The translations under genes were made by a program, and so were the position numbers. Positions 8,971-20,103 of a DNA stretch of 64,000 nucleotides are shown piece by piece. Position 1 is the first letter of the stretch, and each line of letters starts with the position of its first letter. The notes below the pieces were generated by a model. The model saw only the letters and a program-made list of their open reading frames with translations, had not been told where the DNA came from and made no database searches. The stretch covers positions 186,001-250,000 of the forward strand of contig NW_023501083.1 in assembly GCF_014066305.1 (NCBI RefSeq). The letters run 5' to 3'. The stretch comes from Letharia columbiana. Taxonomy: Eukaryota; Ascomycota; Lecanoromycetes; Lecanorales; Parmeliaceae.

Positions 8971-11391
8971 GAGCGCCTCCACGTGGGAGGGCACACGCGT
9001 TGTACGTTTGCGCCACTGTGGATAGATGCTACGGGAAGGATTGAGCGAAAGAGGTCACGGTCAGCCAGTCATTGCTTTTCTCAGCCGTAGGCAGAATGCG
9101 AAATGCTCGATTGGCTGGGGAGGATGAGCGGAAATACGGCTCGAGGTAGGTGGTACTTTATGCGAGAAGGACGGGAGGAGAAGCAAATGACAATGGTTGG
9201 AGAGGCAGAATGATTTTGTTTCACTCCGAAACGTGGAAGAGCGAGGGGTTTGGGTTGACGGGATATAATAAAGTAGAAGGTATGATTATTTTCTGAGTGG
9301 ACAGACTACATGTATTTGATGATGAAGCGAAAGAAAGGGAGTCGCCGGCCTTTTCGATGACTACCGTCCCACGGCTCTTCACAATTTCAGCGTGTGCCCA
9401 CAAATGCATCAATTCACCGGCTATGTCTAGGCTCTGGCCCTCAGCATCAATTTGGGCCTCTTAGGGCCGTTTGGGCGCAGCGGACGTTGCTGAGAGGCTG
9501 AAATAATGCAACTGTATGCGCGTGGAATAGCGAATTTGCACTGTTGGTCTGTTGCACCCAGACGGCAACTGTATGCGCGTGGCATAGTGTGGCATGATAG
9601 GAGCAGCTTCTGGATTGGTTGGAGACGCCGTGCTGACCTCATCTTTCATATCGTTTCCACGGGATCAATACAATTGTCTGACATTTAAACTTCAGGCGAT
9701 CGCCAGATCTCATCTTAGCTTTTGATCACATATAAATGATATAAGGATGCTATGTTTTGAAATGAGTGTTCATTCGTTGAGATTTGGGGGATTTGCACAG
9801 GGATCATGAGTTGGCAAGACGTACCACCCCAAGCCAACGCCAAGACCGGCCGCGTTGGCTGGTCTAGACCTCGAAAACAGCGCCTCTGATCCTTTGGAAT
9901 TGTCAGATCTGATACGTAACGTACCATGAGATCATTACTTTAGCTCATCTTGTACATGATCCGGCCAAGCTCCTTCATTATTATCATTATTATCGAATAT
10001 TGAATATTAAAGTATCATTCCTTCAATCCTGCGTCGCTTGGCATTACCCGTATCCACTCTTAACGAAAAAGAGCAACTGCAACCGTGTCTATACGGAAGA
10101 TCAACAAGATCGTCAATGTCAACTTTGCATGAACCCTTTAAAAAAAAAGACCGAGATTGTTAGACTGGTAACGAGCCGCTGCTATCTGATGATCTGACCC
10201 CAAGTTCCTGACCTGGGTGTGCGGCAGGGTTTCGTTGGAAGAAAGGCAAAAAAGCGTTTGAGGCGTTGGATTCGCACGTGTAGAAAAGTCAGATGTAAAT
10301 GCCCGAAGGAGGTGACCGATGGGTACGATTGGACCAAGGAATTGGCGTTCGAGTAGGGCTGAACTGACTACAATGCAGCCGTCCGAGCATCTCCTTTTAA
10401 GTCTTGGCCTTCTCGACGAGGCGTCGACGGTGGAATGCATGGTGGCTGAAGTGTAGCGGTGGTGGTGAGAGGAGACAAGCTGCAGGGCAGTCAACACTTT
10501 GGCTTTCGAATGTGCTAGCATGCATGTATCGCTACCGGGTAGATAACGCTCCTTTTCTCGGCAGACCCGAGATGAAGGCATCTCAGTCTCTCTTGCTGTT
10601 TGCTTCTAATCACCATACGTTCGAATCGCAACCGTGGCAGCAAAGTCAGAGACTCGGCAATCATTAGTTTTTGCTTGAAAAGGGCATTGATAAGGAGTCG
10701 CCAGCCCACCGAAACCCTGCATGACGGTCGCTTCTGCTACCTCACATAGACGCATCACACGACTACAAGCTTCATCCGTGAAGCAAACGAAGAAATCTTG
10801 TGCCAAGCGTGCCAAGATATTTCCGCGTCTCTACATCATGAATATGACACTATTGAGGATGTGGAAATGAGCCCATCGGCCGTCGAATAGCCATAGCAGC
10901 CACCTCCAGGGTCTCTACCCCCTTCTTTGTTGTTTTGTGATGGCTGCCAAGTCGGCCGCTGAAGAGATACACTTGGCTTACATCGACACGACGGCTACTC
11001 GCGATGCTACAGTATTGTGTAGTATGTATGCGTTTTCCCGTGTGTCACCTTTCGCCAAGGCTGTACGAGTTAACTCAAGCCTCGCAGAATACCGCATGGA
11101 CAAGCAGGATCAGCATTGCTGTGGCAGAAATCATCTAAATCAACCCGTTCTTTTTGAAATTTTCTGTGCTTTGACTGTCAATCCTTCCGTGGATTCCTCG
11201 CTAAGTTCTTGACCGGTTTTCATCATCGCGCGAAAGAATCTGCGCGCTATACTGTGGTATAGTCATGTACTCTTCAGCGTATGTTCACGCGTCTCTCCCG
11301 TCTCATCCGGCGAACACGAATCTTCTCATGCGGGCTAGTAAGAACTCATCCAGCTTAATTCCAGACCTTTCCCGACACCAACTTTCACTAC
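8971..11391. other. gene-poor stretch, no supported gene
   Basis: About 2.4 kb with normal base composition and only short ORFs on both strands. None has a recognisable domain or convincing introns. It contains one short direct repeat (9508-9582). Confidence 0.5.
9508..9582. repeat. 18-bp direct repeat
   Basis: GCAACTGTATGCGCGTGG occurs at 9508-9525 and 9565-9582, followed in both cases by AATAG or CATAG. Could be a protein-binding site pair or a small duplication. Confidence 0.7.
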
Positions 11392-12366
11392 ATGGCCCAA
11401 TACTCTTTCCCGAGCCTCTCAACCACAGCATGTATGATACTTTGCCTTTTCACCATGCGTGACTTAGCTCTGCAAGGCTTCGGAACGAGATATGAAGGGG
11501 AGGCCTGGGCAACATACAGCAACCCGGGAGTAAAGATCTCTTTTATAATGAATGCGGGAGATATCACTCCTGTGCGCTGGGCGATGTGGATTCTTGCAGC
11601 TTCGAACAGAGATGAGATTGTCCGCGACAGGTCTCGGACGGCGTGCTTCGATATGACTTATCTGGGCATCCAGATTGGCATCTGAAATTCTTTGCGCCGT
11701 ACAGGATTGGTGCGGAGGCCGAGGCGAAACATACAGAGCTCGCCCCACCGCTGACATCTGGGCCTGCATCTGCTATCAACGGTACAGACCTCATCTTAAG
11801 TAGCCTAACAAAACCGGAGGATGACACCAATTCGAACAGCGACGACCTGTGGGCCGAAGTGACCTTCACGACCACTGAGATCCCGCGAGCAGACATTTCC
11901 ATGTCCATCGTGCAGGCGCTATTGAACCTAGGCCCCTTTGATAGCACGGCGCAGATTACACAGCCGTTAGCAGTCGTTGGCCCTGCCATCATGGTGAAGA
12001 TAGAAACCTCCTTCAAGAGAGTGGAGCGCTCTACGCCATCTTTTTCCAATTATGGTCATAATGTCAAATGCCTTGCGGGGACTGCCTTGAGTCATGTTGA
12101 GAGAGGATAAGTTCTCAGGAGTGGATATACGACTGGTCGTTGGTGGCGGAGATGTCGCTAACGGCAGGATCCGGCGGAGTCCAATGGATGCGTTGGTGGA
12201 ATCGCATGTTACTGGAAATCTATCAGTGTCTTGCAGATTGGATTTCTTGCCTCTCATTCCGTTACTTGCTAACCCCTGTCTGCGTTCGTTACCCTTGAGA
12301 CGTGAAAAGGTGAACCGGGAACTCCCAAGAGTGAAGAATCCAAGATGCCATGCGGCAATATGCTAG
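11392..12366 (+). pseudogene. frameshifted ascomycete hypothetical-protein gene
   Basis: Three consecutive open frames read like one protein. Frame 1 (from ATG 11392) starts with a hydrophobic, signal-like segment and continues to PVRWAMWILAASNRDEIVRD. Around 11,625-11,645 coding character moves to a second frame, LRYDLSGHPDWHLKFF through SDDLWAEVTFTTTEIP and PLAVVGPAIMVKIETSFK. Near 12,090 it moves to a third frame, LREDKFSGVDIRLVVGGGDV, ending at the stop at 12,366. The order (xxRxAMWxLxxxxRDxI, then a strand-rich middle, then a VxxGGGxVAxGRI-like tail) resembles a large family of short secreted or uncharacterised ascomycete proteins. No canonical introns fit the two frame changes, so two indels are the simplest explanation; assembly errors are an alternative. 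Confidence 0.55.
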
Positions 12367-14427
12367 TGCTTCAAAGCTTGTCTTGCCAAGCCAGTCCTCA
12401 AAGCGTTTCAGCGACACTTTTCGAGGGACGTGGAACCTGGGAAACTCCTCCGCAGAGCACCCCGATCCGTACGTCGTCTCCCAGGTTCTCGGATCTCTGC
12501 ACAGCTTACGTTTACCTCGTAGGCGGCTTGCACCACGGTCACCCCGACATCGAGCTAGGTATTTTCCGGCTTCGAAGCCATTCGAGAAAGGTTCTATGGG
12601 AATGAGTAGGCTGTCCTCTATCTCTACCCGCTCTTCGTCAAGCTGTACATCGCGGAGTTTTGTTCCATGACGCCTTGACCTCTCCGATGGGCTTCTAGCC
12701 ACCTTCACAACGCAACTTGGACTCCAGACTCCGGCTGCTACCCACTTGAAGGCCGAGTGATTGCTTTCTCTTCGCTTATTCGATTACACTGTCTTGTGCA
12801 TCTGGTAGCGTAGTGTGGCTCTCCCTTCGGCCTTGTCCTTCGCCGGGAAGAAATTCACCAATCTCTTAGCATTGTTTTCCGTATCCAGGGCATAGTAATC
12901 TTCGTTTAAAAGTTTGCCTTTGATATACTCCTAGTCTTTAGCAACATCATGGCCACTGGTCCTCTTCCATCCGGTGAGGCGAGCATTGCACTCGTGGTAT
13001 CTTACGAAGGCCCCGCCAGCTTTGGAATCGCTCGCTCTTTTCCTTGCTGGCTTGGAACTACTCTATCTCCGCATTCCTCAGTGTGAAGAAATTTCACCAT
13101 GGAGGCAACAGTACTGCAGATTTGCACTTGCAGCGATAAACGTGGGACTTCAGAAGGAACCGGTAAGTCGCCAATCATACCGGCGGGATCAAGTCTCTGC
13201 TGGAGAGTCGCGTATTACTTGAGTCGTATTCGACACGGAGAGACACCGAATTGGCCGATACAGGTTTCGTTTCGGTGATCGCAGCCAAGGCCTTTTTTTC
13301 TTCTCCTGTGACTGCGCCATTGCTATTTTCAATATCAAAGCAGATGCCGAGGCTCTGTTGGGGATGAGTATTGGATCAGACTGTATGCCCAACATTTCGT
13401 CCGTCAGCCTGCAGCAGCATCCTTGATTTCCAGCGCAGTGGCCAGGCACTTTGGACTGAACCCAAACCCGTCCTCCATACTTCCTCCTTCAACTTACACT
13501 CCTCACTTCCCTCAAAGCTGGACCGTGTTCTTCCTCGCCGCCATCACCCTCGCTCTACCTCTGTACACCACCGCCTTTCCCCAAATACAGTCCCCGACAG
13601 AGGATTTCGAAAACGAGGGGACTATTTTCGTCTTTAAGAAAACAGCGATCCTCCCCAACCCCCCGGAAAACTAACAAGAAGCTTATGCTTGCATGAGTCG
13701 ATCCGTGATGGGATCCACACACTTCATAATCCAGTGGCCACATGGCACGGCTCCATGATCATCGTAGATCTCCGAACGCAGAGCGATCGTGAGCACGAAG
13801 CCAGGTCCGGGTCGATGAGATGATATCTGCCAACCGGTTTCCACACTTCAAGCTGATGAGCTTTTGATAGTGTTGAATAGAAGCATCAACAAACCGTCGA
13901 GACAGCGAACATTGCCCGCTTCAAGGGGCGGAAGGCACGATTGCCGAGACGGCGCTATGCGGATCTGGAGTAAATGTTGTGTGTGATATGCAACCAGCGC
14001 GGTGTGCGAGATTTGCATTTGCCCCATAAGCCCTGAAAGCATGTCGGGATGGGTGAACGTTACAGGTTTACCTGATGTTATTGATGCGCTAGTTTTCTCC
14101 TTTGCTCGATACGGTGATTCTCATTCTGTATTGCTTGACAGCACAATCTCATCCCGAAATCGTACATTCGAGGCCTTCGATGCCGTTGCAGTGGGTCCGT
14201 AATTGTTGAGTTTACCGTCGTGCATGTCCCTTCGTGGTCCCATCTTTGGAGATCTACGGCTTTCAGAAGTTAACATTTTGGCTCGACTCAGTTTTGAGAC
14301 GTTCAGGGTATGTGATTGCACTGTGGGCGTTTTAATCCGTCAGTCTCTAGCAAAACGTCACAACAGTTCTGGAACCGTTCTCCCCTCCTCCAATGACTCT
14401 CCCATCACCCTCATTTTCACATTCATT
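12367..14427. other. gene-poor stretch with one coding-like fragment
   Basis: No complete gene. Bases about 13,357-13,674 (plus strand) form an open frame of about 100 codons, with EYWIRLYAQHFV, a hydrophobic WTVFFLAAITLALPLY segment, and a stop at 13,674. It may be the last exon of a gene or a relic. The upstream 12,950-13,300 has a GTAAGT donor near 13,165 but no consistent exon chain. Confidence 0.35.
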
Positions 14428-15225
14428 TCACGCCTCATGAACCCTGCGCATCTGCTCCGCCAACATCAACCTCCGCGTCTCCATGCGAGCTTCGCTCTGC
14501 CTCCTCGCCTCACGTTCTACATGCGCCGTCGGAGACACACCGTCAGACTCGTCATCGCTGCTCGTATCTCCCGCTTGGGACTCGTCATACTCCACCGACT
14601 CCTCGCGCGCCGGCGCAGTCTCCGGAGCTTCGCTGCCTCGCGGGTCCGCTTCCGACCCCGCCGTTGCTGGCTCCGGTGACGGATCCCACATCCCTACGAT
14701 TTGTATGTCCGGTTGCGGTTCTTCGGGGCTCGGGGTTCCTGGCTCGGGCGTGTCTGCTGCTGGCTCCGCGTCGATCGTGCACCCGAAGTTGTTGGGCCGC
14801 AGGAAGATACAGTCGAAACAGTGGCCGTCGCCTCGATAATTCTCTGTCCTTGGCCACCTGTATCTCATCAGTTCTGTCCACTGAATGTCATCCGTAACGA
14901 CTTACCATCCCTCCAACTTCCCTCCCTTGCACACCAGAGTCCGGACATAACATTTGACCTCATTCTCGGCAACGGTTCGCGCACAACGACCCCCGTGGAC
15001 CATGTCGTGTCGGAACGCGTAACCTGTAGGGATGTATGTGCCGACTCCGCTGGGGTTGAGAATGGTCCATGGGCCGACCCGCTGGTAGAGATGGCTGCTT
15101 GAGTAGGGGTTGACGCCGAGCAAGGCAGAATGGCAAAAATGGATCTTTCGGGCTTCCAGTGGAAGTGGGACTGTTGGCGGTTCCGTCGACTCACGGTAGA
15201 GGAACGAGGGGTGAGGTATAGGCAT
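14428..15225 (-). CDS. hypothetical protein, two exons, 249 aa
   Basis: Exon 1 runs 15225-14906 (ATG at 15225), exon 2 runs 14857-14428. The 48-nt intron has a GTAAGT donor and an ATACAG acceptor; the phase-2 junction restores one frame across it. The N-terminal half is a folded-looking region with conserved-type Cys, His and Trp residues (YVRTLVCKGGKLEGWWPRTE, then GDGHCFDCIFLRPNNFGC), ending with a CFDC pair that could bind a metal. The C-terminal 120 residues are acidic and Pro/Ser-rich, finishing in an Arg/Glu helix. No signal peptide. I do not recognise the family. Splice signals plus frame continuity make this a well supported gene of unknown function. Confidence 0.75.
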
Positions 15226-15807
15226 TTTGATGGGCTTGTAAGTTCCAGTCAGTCACCTTGTACAAGCTTTGATATTTAAATTCCTTTGAAAGCAGTGTGA
15301 TTTTAGTTGACCAGGTAGTGGAAGATCTTGCACTGTGGTAAGAAAGAAGTGGTTTTATCCCATATTTGGCGCCAGGGCATGGCAACGGCTGGAAGATTTT
15401 TTTACGAGGGAATTGGCCGTTATTCGGAGTGGTATTCTAAATAAAGGTCATGAAATTGATCTCAGTCGGAAGTATCCTTTGAGTCTAGCCTTACAGACGG
15501 GTCCTTTCTGGTCCATGATCTCGTCCATGGTCCTGGCGCTGCAAATTGTAGAGATCCAGAGAGGAACCAGAGCACTGTCACAAGATCAATCTTCGCACCT
15601 GACCATTGGGATTCGAGTCTCTTATTTTTCTTTAATCATGAAGATATGCCTTCTGGGACTATTCCAAGGGCTGGAATGGACTCTCTTACCTCGCCCTCCA
15701 TGTTGTTCGTTCCTTCCGATGAGGGAGAAAGATTTGCTGTAACCCGCCAAATTTGAGCACTTTCGAGCTCATATATTTTTTTATGTTTACTCTTTGCCAC
15801 ACCCTTA
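15226..15807. other. intergenic between divergent genes
   Basis: Lies between the starts of the minus-strand 249-aa gene and the plus-strand 161-aa gene. One 135-codon plus-strand ORF (15335-15742) lacks any recognisable feature and is not called. Confidence 0.45.
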
Positions 15808-16415
15808 ATGAGCTCTGCAGATCATTCAGCTTTTCATTCACCATACACGTCACCTTGCAAGCGCGACCGTACTACTCTCCGCAGGCTTATAGAGATCTTT
15901 CAGCCACGCGGACTATCTGAAATGGCAAGGATGGAATACCGACTGCTGCAATTCCACTACGAAGGCGCGAACTGCGACTGCTCGAATGCCCGTATGCCTT
16001 GCCTTCCTAGAAGCATCAGCAACTTACGCTTGCTAAAGACTCACGACAGAAGATAGAAAATGGCACATCACGAGCGCGGCCGAAGCTGGTATTCCGCTTT
16101 CCACAGCCCCCATCCCCAACACGCCCGACGATTTCCTGGACCTGGGCCCGAGAAGACATGCGTTCCTCGCGAAGTTGTTAGGTACAGGGGGGCGATGGGA
16201 GGGATGGTATGGCAATGCAAAAGGCTTTTCTCGATGAGTGGGATTCAGGAGAACTAACACCAACTGTTAGGAAGCTGCATGCCGTCAGTCAGAATGGGTA
16301 TCCGGATGATCACATCACGAATGTCATCATCACGCGAGAGAAGGAGCCGGTGCCGGTGTCAGTGGCGGATGAAGAATGGGACGTGCTGGCTCGAGGGTCT
16401 CCTAGTTGTTTGTGA
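15808..16415 (+). CDS. unrecognised small protein, family copy 1, 161 aa
   Basis: Three exons: 15808-15991, 16050-16206, 16271-16415. Intron 1 (58 nt) has donor GTATGC and acceptor GACAG, phase 1. Intron 2 (64 nt) has donor GTATGG, branch CTAAC and acceptor TTAG, phase 2. The spliced frame gives 161 residues with no stop. Notable segments: MEYRLLQFHYEGANCDC, KWHITSAAEAGIPLS, DLGPRRHAFLAKLLGTGGRW then EGW, and NGYPDDHITNVIITREKEPV. A second copy at about 21.35-21.85 kb has the same two introns at the same positions and phases and the same 157-nt middle exon, which supports this model strongly. No signal peptide, membrane segment or known domain. Function unknown. Confidence 0.75.
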
Positions 16416-16719
16416 ATTTTTTTCTCGTTGTATTCGAAAGTCTAAGAATTAGTAGGGAGATAGGTGTCAAGAATTTCAATTGCGGAGAAACCTAGAATGT
16501 AGGATGGGCTGCAACTTGGTCCGCCAAGGCCTGTCAGCTGTCTGTAAATGCTAGCGATGTCCATTTGTTGCCTCCTCATCTCATTCGAATTTGAAAAGTT
16601 CGACTTTCGCTGCTCAATCACGACGTTTAGAACGGCCAAGGATGGATGGAATGGGCTCGCCTGTCTTGTAATTCGGTCAGGATTCCTAGAATATCCTCCT
16701 AAGCCTCACAGAAATACTA
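16416..16719. other. intergenic, no gene seen
   Basis: About 300 bases between the 3' end of the 161-aa gene and the 3' end of the aldolase pseudogene (convergent). Confidence 0.5.
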
Positions 16720-17544
16720 CTATATAAGATCATTTTTATACAACGGATCCGCCTCCACCTGCGCCTGCCACAGTGGCCAAGCTTTTGTATAACTCCCTTG
16801 ATTCATCGGAACACAATCCGCCGCTTCTCTCGGTGTCAAGTACTTTAATGTCTCTGCGCTCGCTCCATACGCATTCTGGATCTCCAAGGCCGAAGCCTGC
16901 GTCTCGGCATTCCAGGCTGTGTATACGGCACGGTAGACAGATTCTTCAATGCTCGTACCCACAGTCGCGAATCCGTGGCCACGCTGAAGGACGAGAGTGT
17001 AATCAGGCTCCATGTTATTCTTGGTTACATTGTTCGCCAGGGTGGAAAACATGTCAGCGAGCGCGTCGCCGAAACGGGTGTTGCTGATGAGCATGTTCTA
17101 CGTATCGTTTGGAAGGTAGTAATTGGCGATATCAAAGACGGGAACTTTTTCACCAACGAAACCAGCCATGTGGTAGGTAGGCTTGAAAGGAACCTCACTT
17201 ATGCCGAAAGGAATGACTTTAAGGTCATGGCTGTGGACCACGCTGATCTGACTGGGGTAGCGTTTCAGGATGCCCTGGTGGATGAAACGTTCAGAGTAAG
17301 GACTTTGGGCGGCATGATCGGCGGACGGTGTGACTGCAGAGCCATCACTGATGTAGAATTCGTTGAGATCTGCCAGGCTTTGTACAAGGGCTGGAGGTGG
17401 GTCGCCGGTCATGAAGAACGTGGCATTGTTGTTTGGGTTGCGGACGGAGACGTGGCCGAGACCGTCGACGATTTAACTGTAATCAAGGATGTGGTTTGCT
17501 GTAATGAGTGTGGACAAGAATTGAGTGAGGTTGACGGCTACCAT
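16720..17544 (-). pseudogene. class II aldolase/adducin-family pseudogene
   Basis: Reading from ATG 17544 to the stop at 16720, one frame spans about 274 codons and is interrupted by two in-frame stops: TAA at 17473-17475 and TAG at 17098-17100. The frame is otherwise intact. Class II aldolase signatures are visible: IVDGLGHVSVRNP after the first stop, the metal-ligand motif VVHSHDL in the middle, and YTLVLQRGHGFATVGTSIEE toward the end. Family members cleave or epimerise sugar phosphates using zinc, or act as decarboxylases; the substrate here cannot be told. TAG where CAG fits well points to a C-to-T change, as RIP would cause. The frame may still be read if the stops are assembly errors; otherwise the gene is dead. 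Confidence 0.75.
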
Positions 17545-17745
17545 CTTGGCGGTTGGGCTGGATGGCAATTCTGAATCTTGACCAGAGGGCAGTAGATATA
17601 GAGCTTGCCTTGCCCTTTATAATACAGACACCACATCTTAGATGATCCGATGAAGGATTAACATACCTGGTGACATCACGTCGCTCTCGTTGCAGCTTTA
17701 CACTTTTCTGTGCAGAGCATCCCCCTGCGAGGAGAAGGACTCCGA

Positions 17746-17850
17746 GCCTGCAAGACATGTATGCATCTTTCCGTTTACTACGAAGGGAGGGAGAGGCCTG
17801 CAAGACAAGTATGCATCTTTCGGTTTACTAGGAAGGGGGGGGGGAGAGGC
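17746..17850. repeat. tandem duplication, about 52 bp, two copies
   Basis: Two adjacent units begin GCCTGCAAGACA.GTATGCAT and end in a G-rich tract. They differ at few positions, mostly in the G run. No coding role seen. Confidence 0.8.
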
Positions 17851-18186
17851 ATGATCAAAGTCCACCCCACATAAGTCCCACGCTAATGTCAATGCCGTCG
17901 CCATAGGCTCTCGAGATACTCGACACTCGACCACAAAAGCGGCAAGGGGCCGCGACATATCCGGACAATGCTGGATCCAAGTGTTGCGTAACACTGTCTT
18001 TAGCATCCTCTATGCCGACTTGTAACCGAAGTGGTACGTTTCTGCGCGAAAGCAAGCCAGGATTTAGTGTACAGCGCTTCTACGGCAATCCACACGAACG
18101 GTGCGAGGGATGCTACGGGAGCCGAGTCTCGGAGTCTCTCTCGGCCTCATCGGTTTCAATGCAGCAGCCGATCGATGACCTTTCAT

Positions 18187-18438
18187 TCAGCATAAAACAC
18201 CATCATGCATAGATAGGTCGCAGAGGTTGCCGTCTGAGCATGGCACAAAGCAAGTATACCCCACACAGTTGAGGCAAGCGTCAACTCGCTTGGTGAGTAT
18301 CGATTTGATGTTGGGGAGAGATGAGAGATACAGGAAGAGCATGAACGGATGCGTACGCGTGATAGCGATCGTGCCCATGATGGAGGGAACAACAGGCAAT
18401 AGATTCGTAATGTTGTTGGTAAGAATGATTGTGCACAT
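18187..18438 (-). CDS. possible small hydrophobic Cys-containing ORF, 83 aa
   Basis: ATG at 18438. The first 50 residues are hydrophobic, with two possible membrane spans (NNITNLLPVVPSIMGTIAI and HPFMLFLYLSSLPNI), followed by a short tail with five Cys. No homology recognised. It may be a fragment of a transporter or a chance ORF. Confidence 0.22.
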   Translation of the reverse strand: MCTIILTNNITNLLPVVPSIMGTIAITRTHPFMLFLYLSSLPNIKSILTKRVDACLNCVGYTCFVPCSDGNLCDLSMHDGVLC

Positions 18439-18789
18439 TGACAATATGGAAGAGGAATAGGTTGGAACAAGGTCAGCCTAAGGGTTTTTTTGTTGTTGTT
18501 ATTATTGCTAAAGAAGGTGACTAGTAACATGGAATCTGCAGGAGGCGGAGAGGCATGATCTTGATTGTTCCTAAGAAGAACATCTCGTGAACATGATAGA
18601 TACTGCCGGAAGCATATGGCTTACATAGACTCGGTTCGTGTAGGGAATGAAAAGGCTGTGGAGATTTCTTTCCATTTTTAGTAGATTTGCTTGCAAAATT
18701 ATCCAAATGTGCCGTCACATGGAGACAGCAGCCCATAATATTTTCTATATGCCAGATGACAAATAAGATTTCCCTCAAGATATCCAATC

Positions 18790-19131
18790 TCAGACATCAT
18801 CAGCGGGCGTGTAGTCCATGGCTTCGGTGGCATCGTCCTGAGCTGCAGCAGACGAAGAAGACATAGCCAAATTAATATCGTACTGGCTCGCTCTGTTGTC
18901 TCGCGCCTTCGTGGGCTTTGTTCGTTTGGCTTTTGCTATCCCATTGGGTTTAGCTTTAGTGGTCTTGATCTTGGATCCTTTGGATGCCTTTTTACCGGGA
19001 AAAAAAACAATAAGAAAAACCCCACGTCCATTCGTGAGTCTACCGTTGATTTCGTCGTTGAATTTTGATGATCGATGTGTAGACAGTTGGTGATGGAAGT
19101 GAGGCTGTGGAAGATGTTTTGCCCGGAGCAT
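18790..19131 (-). CDS. possible small Lys-rich protein, 113 aa
   Basis: ATG at 19131. The middle is rich in Lys, Ala and Thr (KTTKAKPNGIAKAKRTKPTK) and the C-terminus is acidic (DATEAMDYTPADDV), a pattern seen in tails of nucleic-acid-binding proteins. No domain is visible and the N-terminal half looks poorly conserved. It could be the last exon of a larger gene or a relic. Confidence 0.3.
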   Translation of the reverse strand: MLRAKHLPQPHFHHQLSTHRSSKFNDEINGRLTNGRGVFLIVFFPGKKASKGSKIKTTKAKPNGIAKAKRTKPTKARDNRASQYDINLAMSSSSAAAQDDATEAMDYTPADDV

Positions 19132-19308
19132 GGGCGCTAGCGCTGAGAACGGCAGCGATCGAAGTGAAGCCGTGAGGAGTCACTTTCATAACACACTCGT
19201 TGAGTAGAAGTCGGAGAAATCAAGGATTCCTCCTTCATTTGACATAAGCCACGCGCAGCTGATGGTCCGTTTCTAAACATATTTAGCTTGCTCGATGAAA
19301 AATTAAAT

Positions 19309-19490
19309 ATAAAAAAAAAACCCAAATTGGAATTTTTTTTAAAATTTTTTTTTTTAATTAAAAAAATTTTTTCCCTAAAAAATTTTTTTTTTTTTTGTTT
19401 TTTTTTAAAAAATTTTTTTAAAAAAAATTTTTTTTTATCTTCTTAAACCTGTTTTTTGAAAAAAAATTTTTTTTTTTTTTTTTTATATTA
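19309..19490. repeat. A/T homopolymer patch, probably low-quality sequence
   Basis: Alternating long runs of A and T with scattered single C or G bases. It interrupts normal-composition DNA abruptly. Looks more like poor consensus sequence than biology. Confidence 0.7.
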
Positions 19491-19714
19491 TTTGTTGTTG
19501 GGGGGTTTGGAGCTGGCATTGTTGGCGTCTGGGTAGGATTTTCAACTTGCATGGTGCCATGTTGGAAAGTCAGGAGATATAACTGTCCCGATGGGTAGAC
19601 GCTGAAGCCTAAGGTGGGTGATGGAGAGGCCGGTGAAATGAGGTGGGGATCAGGTGTCTGGGGAAGACGGCCTGATAGGTCGTGGTAAGTATTAGCCTGA
19701 TAATACTTAAGAAT

Positions 19715-20103
19715 TCATGCAGCAGGGTGTATGCTTGGGGGCTTTCTGTGATTACCTGCGGAAATGGAGTCGGATCCGTGTTCATAATCAGAACTGTCTC
19801 CCCCGCTTTTGTCCATACCAGCCTCCAACTTGTCACTGGACCAGTGTTCGTTGGAAATCTCCCCATCAGGGAGACCTATCTAGGCAACCCACAATGTGCC
19901 CTCGTCCCCGTCCTGTACAACCTCAGCTTCAACACTCTCAGCCTCCCTTAACTAGGACGCAGAACCCGAGGGTTGCTCTCCAAACCCAAACTGCGCAGAA
20001 TGCCTGGGTTGCCTCGCTGGCTGTTCCGGCACGTTTGGTCCACTTACCCTTAGAAACATCATGGATCCAATGGCATTCTGTGTTCCGCTGGCCTCAGTTG
20101 GTC
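19715..20103 (-). pseudogene. decayed acidic coding sequence (family copy B)
   Basis: On the minus strand one frame starts in the 65-bp segment shared with copy A (PTEASGTQNAIGSMMF) and continues to the stop at 19,715. Segments include PNVPEQPARQPRHSAQFGFG, LREAESVEAEVVQDGDEGTL and ISNEHWSSDKLEAGMDKSGG. In-frame stops interrupt it: a TGA just before the shared segment (GGA in copy A) and two TAGs further on. The flanking reading stays protein-like across each stop, so I read this as a gene silenced by point mutation. Function unknown. Confidence 0.45.
20039..20103. repeat. 65-bp segment repeated (inverted) at 2446-2510
   Basis: Partner of the repeat at 2446-2510; two G/A differences over 65 bases. 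Confidence 0.85.

Larger units (their letters stand above)
17545..19714. other. gene-poor stretch with two weak ORFs
   Basis: Apart from the tandem duplication, two small minus-strand ORFs and a homopolymer patch (all listed separately), I see no supported gene here. Confidence 0.4.

Noticed and set aside
10618..10650. GTTCGAATC-like T-loop sequence suggesting a tRNA
   Set aside because: No acceptor stem or anticodon arm can be folded around it.
16975..17574. 199-codon plus-strand ORF over the aldolase locus
   Set aside because: Longer than the broken minus-strand pieces, but the minus frame shows aldolase motifs (HSH, RGHGF); the plus ORF has none.
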